Made by a program: the position numbers and the translations under genes. This document shows positions 4,560 to 8,152 of a stretch of 8,152 nt of DNA, piece after piece. The stretch is from Candidatus Gastranaerophilales bacterium (GTDB taxonomy: Bacteria; Cyanobacteriota; Vampirovibrionia; Gastranaerophilales; Gastranaerophilaceae). Location: positions 1 to 8,152 of the forward strand of contig JAJQFK010000146.1 of NCBI GenBank assembly GCA_021201175.1, read 5' to 3'. The number at the start of each line of letters is the position of its first letter. Position 1 is the first letter of the stretch. The notes under the pieces are model-generated. The model searched no databases and had not been told where the DNA came from. It worked only from the letters and a program-made list of their open reading frames with translations.

Positions 4560-5444
4560 ATGAACATCGAAAAAGAAAAGAAAATTGCGGCAAAAATTTC
4601 AATTATATCAAATATAACAATCATCATATTAAAAACGGTTGCCGGAGTGGTATCCGGAAGTATAAGTTTAATATCGGAGGCTGTACATTCTTTATCGGAT
4701 TTACTTGCTTCCGTGCTGACTTTATTTGCGGTAATGCGTTCTTCAAGACCGGCGGACAAAGAACATCCGTTCGGGCATGGTAAATATGAAGATATGTCCG
4801 GATTTATAGAAGGAATATTGATAATCTTGGCAGGTGTTTACATCATATATGAAGCTTCAGTAAAGCTTATTTTCGGACATACGATGAAAACAGAACCCGT
4901 TTTCGGTATATATGTAATGGCATTTGCGATTATAATTAACATTTTTGTCAGCCGGCATTTATTTAAAATATCAAAAAAGGCAGATTCTGTCGCAATATAT
5001 GCCGATGCACAGCATTTAAGAAGTGATGTATATTCTTCTTTTGGTGTAATGATGGGGTTAGTACTCATAAACAAAACCGGAATTGACCTGCTCGACCCGA
5101 TTATAGCACTACTTGTCGCAACAATTATTATTAAAACCGGATATTCAATTTCAAAAAGAACATTAAATAATTTATTAGACGGCTCTTTACCGCCGGCAGA
5201 AATTAAAGAGATAGAGTCTATTTTAAAAAACAAAGCCGGAATTAAAGGCTATAAGGATTTAAAGGCAAGAAAAGCAGGACACTGCAATAATATAGAAGTA
5301 ACGATATTTTTTGAAGCTGACAAAAAAATTTCATATTGTCATAAAATTTGTGATGAAATAGAAGATGAAATAAAAAAACGTCTTGCAGATATAAATATTA
5401 CGATTCATTCCGAACCTGAAATGCCGGAACAGCTTGTACATTGA
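4560..5444 (+). CDS. Cation diffusion facilitator (CDF) family transporter
   Basis: 294 residues, the normal CDF length: six inner-membrane helices and a cytoplasmic C-terminal domain. TM1 begins at about residue 12 and TM2 carries SEAVHSLSD (H43, D47). The TM2-TM3 loop has the conserved HPFGHGKYE (69-77). TM5 has DAQHLRSDVYSS (H152, D156), and the DP pair at 179-180 starts TM6. The C-terminal domain (about 210-294) includes AGHCNNIEVTIFFE and a late TIHSEPE strand, as in metal-sensing CDF tails. The transport site is therefore H-D/H-D, a set associated with zinc-selective members such as ZitB, whereas FieF has D-D/H-D. It should export Zn2+ or a similar divalent ion in exchange for protons. 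The ATG at 4560 has only a weak GGA four bases upstream. It is divergent from the zinc-ribbon gene. Confidence 0.9.
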   Translation: MNIEKEKKIAAKISIISNITIIILKTVAGVVSGSISLISEAVHSLSDLLASVLTLFAVMRSSRPADKEHPFGHGKYEDMSGFIEGILIILAGVYIIYEASVKLIFGHTMKTEPVFGIYVMAFAIIINIFVSRHLFKISKKADSVAIYADAQHLRSDVYSSFGVMMGLVLINKTGIDLLDPIIALLVATIIIKTGYSISKRTLNNLLDGSLPPAEIKEIESILKNKAGIKGYKDLKARKAGHCNNIEVTIFFEADKKISYCHKICDEIEDEIKKRLADINITIHSEPEMPEQLVH

Positions 5445-5453
5445 ACAGCCAAG

Positions 5454-5482
5454 TTTATTCAAAGTTAATTTTATGGTATATT
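5454..5482 (+). promoter_or_regulatory. Extended -10 promoter of the SGNH gene
   Basis: TATATT (5477-5482) is preceded by TGG, forming a TGnTATATT extended -10; the -35 (TTTATT, 5454-5459, spacer 17) is poor, as often with extended -10 promoters. The ATG at 5493 lies ten bases after the -10 box, giving a leader of only about three to four bases and no SD. Confidence 0.4.
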
Positions 5483-5492
5483 GATTCATGTT

Positions 5493-6095
5493 ATGAAAAA
5501 AATATTATGTTTTGGAGATAGTAACACATACGGATATAACCCTCAAACAAGAGGCAGATATCCCTTTCATATTAGATGGACAGGGATTTTACAAAAGTTA
5601 TGCACAGATAAATATAAAATCATAGAAGCAGGATGTAATAACAGAACTTGCTTTATGGATAATCCTGACGGAATAGAACAAACAGGCTGCAAAATACTTC
5701 CAAAGTATTTGAGTTCGGATTTGGATATTATCATTTTAGCATTAGGAATTAATGATTTGCAGTTCTTTTATAATCCAACTTTTGAACAAATAGAACAAGG
5801 TATTATTCAATTGATTGAAATTGTAAAAAACAATTGCCCCGAATGTGAAATTATTTTACTTTCTCCCTCCAATATTAATGAATTTGTTATTAAGGGTTAT
5901 TTTTCAAACCAGTTTAACAGGGAGTCAATAAATAAATCATTAATGATGGGAGAAATATATAAAAAAACAGCAGAAAGATTCAGCTGTAAATTTTTAGATT
6001 TGAATACGGTTGCATCAGTAAGTAATGCAGATGGTCTGCATTATTCTGAACAAGCGCATGAAAAAATTGCAAAAGCCGTTTATAATATTATTTAA
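5493..6095 (+). CDS. SGNH/GDSL-family hydrolase
   Basis: 200 residues from the ATG at 5493. All four SGNH blocks are present. Block I is FGDSNTYGY, with nucleophile S10. Block II glycine is G47 in EAGCNNRT. Block III is LGIND, with N87. Block V is NADGLHYS, with D180 and H183 completing the triad. The family comprises esterases, lipases, thioesterases and acetyl-carbohydrate esterases; GDSNTYGY openings are common in arylesterase-like cytoplasmic members. The substrate cannot be told. There is no signal peptide, so it is probably intracellular. An upstream in-frame TTG (5481) would add four residues but sits inside the -10 box, so the ATG is preferred. It is a single gene 48 bases after the CDF stop, with its own promoter. 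Confidence 0.9.
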   Translation: MKKILCFGDSNTYGYNPQTRGRYPFHIRWTGILQKLCTDKYKIIEAGCNNRTCFMDNPDGIEQTGCKILPKYLSSDLDIIILALGINDLQFFYNPTFEQIEQGIIQLIEIVKNNCPECEIILLSPSNINEFVIKGYFSNQFNRESINKSLMMGEIYKKTAERFSCKFLDLNTVASVSNADGLHYSEQAHEKIAKAVYNII

Positions 6096-6102
6096 TGTAT
6101 TA

Positions 6103-6131
6103 TTGACTTAATTTCGGGCTTGTAATTTAAT
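6103..6131 (+). promoter_or_regulatory. nadA-mnmA operon promoter
   Basis: TTGACT (6103-6108), a 17-base spacer and TTTAAT (6126-6131) make a good sigma-70 promoter. Transcription would begin near 6138, leaving a leader of about 20 bases that contains the SD AAGGA (6151-6155), five bases before the nadA ATG. I see no NrtR- or NiaR-like operator that I could defend. Confidence 0.5.
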
Positions 6132-6160
6132 TAATATGAGTATCTACACGAAGGAACATT

Positions 6161-7084
6161 ATGGATTTTGTAAAAGAAATAAAAAGACTAAAAAAGGAAA
6201 AGAATGCAATAGTTCTTACACATTGTTATCAAAATATAGAAATTGATGAAGTTTCGGATTTTGTGGGTGATTCGTTATATCTAAGCAGGATGGCGGCAAA
6301 AACAAACGCAGATATAATAGTATTTGCCGGTGTATATTTTATGGCGCAGAGCGCAAAGCTTTTATCGCCCGAAAAAAGAGTTTTTCTTCCTAATATAAAT
6401 TCCGGTTGTTTGATGGCTGATATGATTAATGTTGAGAATTTACGGAAATTTAAATCAAATAATCCCGGAATTCCTGTAGTCTGCTACATAAATTCAACAG
6501 CAGAAGTAAAAGCCGAATGTGATATTTGCTGCACAAGTTCAAATGCAATACAAATAGTTAAAAGCTTGAATGTTCCAAAAGTTTTGTTTGTACCCGATAC
6601 TTATTTGGGCAAATGGGTACAGCAGAATTTAGAAAATGTTGAGGTTATAACGTATAACGGATTTTGTCCTACTCATTTGAGAATAAGGCTTGAGGATATT
6701 CAGAAAGCAAGAATAGATTACCCTGACGCACTTATTCTGGCACATCCGGAATGTCATGGTGAAGTTGCGAAACATTCTGATTTTGTCGGCTCAACAAAGG
6801 AAATAATGCAGTATGCTATAGAGAGCAAAGCTAAAAGATTTGTTATAGCTACGGAAAAAGGTGTAGTTGACAGATTAAACAGGGATAGTAAATTAAATAA
6901 TTGGGGCAAAGAATTTATTCTTATAAACGATAAAATTGTATGTCAAAATATGAAGTGGAATACATTAGAAGATATATATAATGTGCTTTTAAAAGAACAA
7001 AATGAAATATTTATAAGTCGGGAAGTCGCGGAAAATGCCGCAAAAAGTATTAACAAAATGCTGTATGCAGGGAGTATAAAATAG
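6161..7084 (+). CDS. nadA: Quinolinate synthase NadA
   Basis: 307 residues, full length. NadA condenses iminoaspartate with dihydroxyacetone phosphate to quinolinate in de novo NAD synthesis, using a [4Fe-4S] cluster. Motifs run in order: LTHCYQ, VGDSLYLS, VFAGVYFMAQSAKLLSP, the first cluster ligand C83 in SGCLMAD, CYINSTAEVKAECDICCTSSNA, FVPDTYLG, the second ligand C169 in GFCPTH, HPEC, VGST, IATEKGVVDRL, and the third ligand C261 in VCQNMKWN. All three ligands are present, so it should be active. The LTHCYQ variant (often LAHxYQ) is minor. The SD AAGGA precedes the ATG by five bases. The partner genes nadB and nadC are not in the window, so they lie elsewhere or are replaced. Its TAG shares one base with the GTG of mnmA, indicating coupled translation. 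Confidence 0.97.
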   Translation: MDFVKEIKRLKKEKNAIVLTHCYQNIEIDEVSDFVGDSLYLSRMAAKTNADIIVFAGVYFMAQSAKLLSPEKRVFLPNINSGCLMADMINVENLRKFKSNNPGIPVVCYINSTAEVKAECDICCTSSNAIQIVKSLNVPKVLFVPDTYLGKWVQQNLENVEVITYNGFCPTHLRIRLEDIQKARIDYPDALILAHPECHGEVAKHSDFVGSTKEIMQYAIESKAKRFVIATEKGVVDRLNRDSKLNNWGKEFILINDKIVCQNMKWNTLEDIYNVLLKEQNEIFISREVAENAAKSINKMLYAGSIK

Positions 7085-8152
7085 TGAAAATACTGGTTGG
7101 TCTTTCAGGCGGAGTAGATTCTTCCGTTGCGGCTTTTTTACTAAAACAAGCCGGTCATGATGTTATAGGCGCAACAATGTCAATATGGGGCAAAAACGGA
7201 ATGGCGGTAAAATCCGGACATAAAAATGCGTGTTATGGTCCGGATGAAAAAGAGGACATTGAAGAAGCACGTAAAATTGCGGAGCAAATAGGAATTCCTT
7301 ATTATGTATTTGATTGTTCTTCTCAATATGAAGAAATCGTACTTAAAAATTTTAAATCCGAATATCTGGAAGGAAGAACACCTAACCCGTGTGTTTGGTG
7401 TAATGCGTATGTAAAATTTGGGGCTTTGCCGGAAATTGCGAAGCTGAACGGTGTCCAATTTGATAAATTTGCAACGGGACATTACGTAAGAATCGAAGAA
7501 CAAAACGGGCATATTTTATTAAAAAAAGGAATTGCGGCTAAAAAAGACCAATCATATTTTTTATATAGACTTAATGAAGAAAAACTTAAGAATATAATTT
7601 TTCCTCTTGGAGAATATACAAAAGATGAAATAAGAAAAATAGCACAGGAAAACGGTTTGTTGGCGGCAGAAAAACCCGATAGTCAGGACTTTTACGGCGG
7701 TGATTATAACGAATTACTCCAAATAAAAGATAAATTGGGTTATATAGTCGATACAGAGGGGAAAATCCTTGGCGAGCATAAAGGTATATGGAATTATACC
7801 GTCGGTCAGAGAAAAGGACTCGGAATATCTTCTACAGAACCTTTGTATGTGCTTAGTTTAAATAAAGATAAAAATGAAGTTATTGTTGGACATCTTGATA
7901 AAACATTTAAAAAATCTTTGATTGCTAAAAATCTAAACTGGATTAATTTTGATAAGTTAGACCGTGATATAAATGTTACGGCTAAAATTCGTTCAACACA
8001 AATACCGGTTCCGGCTTTAGTTAAGGCCGAAAATGATTCCGGTGTTCAGGTTATTTTTGATGATTATCAAAAGTCTATAGCAATAGGACAATCGGTTGTT
8101 TTTTATGATAATGATGTTGTTCTTGGCGGCGGGATAATTGATACAATTTTAT
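7084..8152 (+). CDS. mnmA: tRNA 2-thiouridine(34) synthase MnmA, 3' end at window edge
   Basis: 356 residues are visible and the frame is still open, but the family is usually about 360 long and the C-terminal GGGIID strand is reached, so only a residue or so is missing. MnmA activates U34 of Glu, Gln and Lys tRNAs with ATP and inserts sulfur. The PP-loop is GLSGGVDSS (6-14). GRTPNPCVWCN gives C103 and C106. ATGHY is at 130-134, KKDQSYFLYRL at 153-163 and YTVGQRKGLGI at 238-248. Oddity: the segment that normally reads DS-x-x-ICF and carries the second catalytic cysteine reads DSQDFYGGD (199-207), with no cysteine. Further cysteines are C50 and C78. The enzyme may rely on CXXC plus C50, possibly holding an iron-sulfur cluster. 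GTG start with AGGGAG (7069-7074) nine bases upstream. Confidence 0.95.
   Translation, partial: MKILVGLSGGVDSSVAAFLLKQAGHDVIGATMSIWGKNGMAVKSGHKNACYGPDEKEDIEEARKIAEQIGIPYYVFDCSSQYEEIVLKNFKSEYLEGRTPNPCVWCNAYVKFGALPEIAKLNGVQFDKFATGHYVRIEEQNGHILLKKGIAAKKDQSYFLYRLNEEKLKNIIFPLGEYTKDEIRKIAQENGLLAAEKPDSQDFYGGDYNELLQIKDKLGYIVDTEGKILGEHKGIWNYTVGQRKGLGISSTEPLYVLSLNKDKNEVIVGHLDKTFKKSLIAKNLNWINFDKLDRDINVTAKIRSTQIPVPALVKAENDSGVQVIFDDYQKSIAIGQSVVFYDNDVVLGGGIIDTIL

Noticed and set aside
4472..4783. 103-residue plus-strand ORF overlapping the CDF start
   Set aside because: It lies in another frame over the first 220 bases of a clear CDF gene, with no SD and an unlikely composition.
7180..7512. 110-residue minus-strand ORF
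   Set aside because: It is the antisense shadow of mnmA, which has unmistakable motifs in the plus frame.
1..8152. CRISPR array, insertion sequence or integrase
   Set aside because: No regularly spaced repeats, transposase or recombinase motifs were seen on either strand. The only mobile-type signs are the direct repeat and the accessory block behind the tRNA.

Overview
This is an AT-rich (roughly one-third GC by eye) bacterial window of compact, ordinary chromosome, interrupted by about 1.2 kb of accessory DNA just behind a tRNA gene. The tRNA has no encoded CCA, Shine-Dalgarno (SD) use is mixed, and several genes have a -10 box almost touching the start codon. A low-GC host-associated lineage such as Gastranaerophilales/Melainabacteria or a clostridial relative would fit, but this is a weak inference because no marker gene is present.

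Layout. Positions 1-156 hold the end of an unknown gene, followed by a terminator (285-310). A translationally coupled pair follows: a U32-family tRNA hydroxylase-like protein (378-1628) and a YqeG-type HAD phosphatase (1625-2104). A small thioredoxin (2204-2509) with its own strong SD ends at a terminator, and then comes tRNA-Gln(CUG) (2701-2771).

From 2782 to about 3984 the character changes. There is a short, possibly frame-disrupted minus-strand ORF, a perfect 18-bp palindrome, a plus-strand promoter leading straight into a foldable element, and a minus-strand Abi-like protein with an intact HEPN-type R-N-x3-H motif. A second strong fold lies just upstream of its start. A 14-bp exact direct repeat brackets this block, one copy including the last four bases of the tRNA. 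I read it as a small tRNA-associated defence-type island. The HEPN protein between two structured RNA candidates is the most interesting part, since some HEPN Abi proteins are paired with small RNAs.

Beyond the island the chromosome resumes: a minus-strand zinc-ribbon protein of unknown role (4042-4428), a divergent CDF-family cation transporter (4560-5444), an SGNH hydrolase (5493-6095), and a nadA-mnmA operon (from 6161) with its own promoter. NadA makes quinolinate for NAD synthesis. MnmA thiolates U34 of tRNAs, which links functionally to the U32 protein that probably hydroxylates U34. The MnmA here lacks the usual second catalytic cysteine. mnmA runs off the right edge, apparently within a residue or so of its end.
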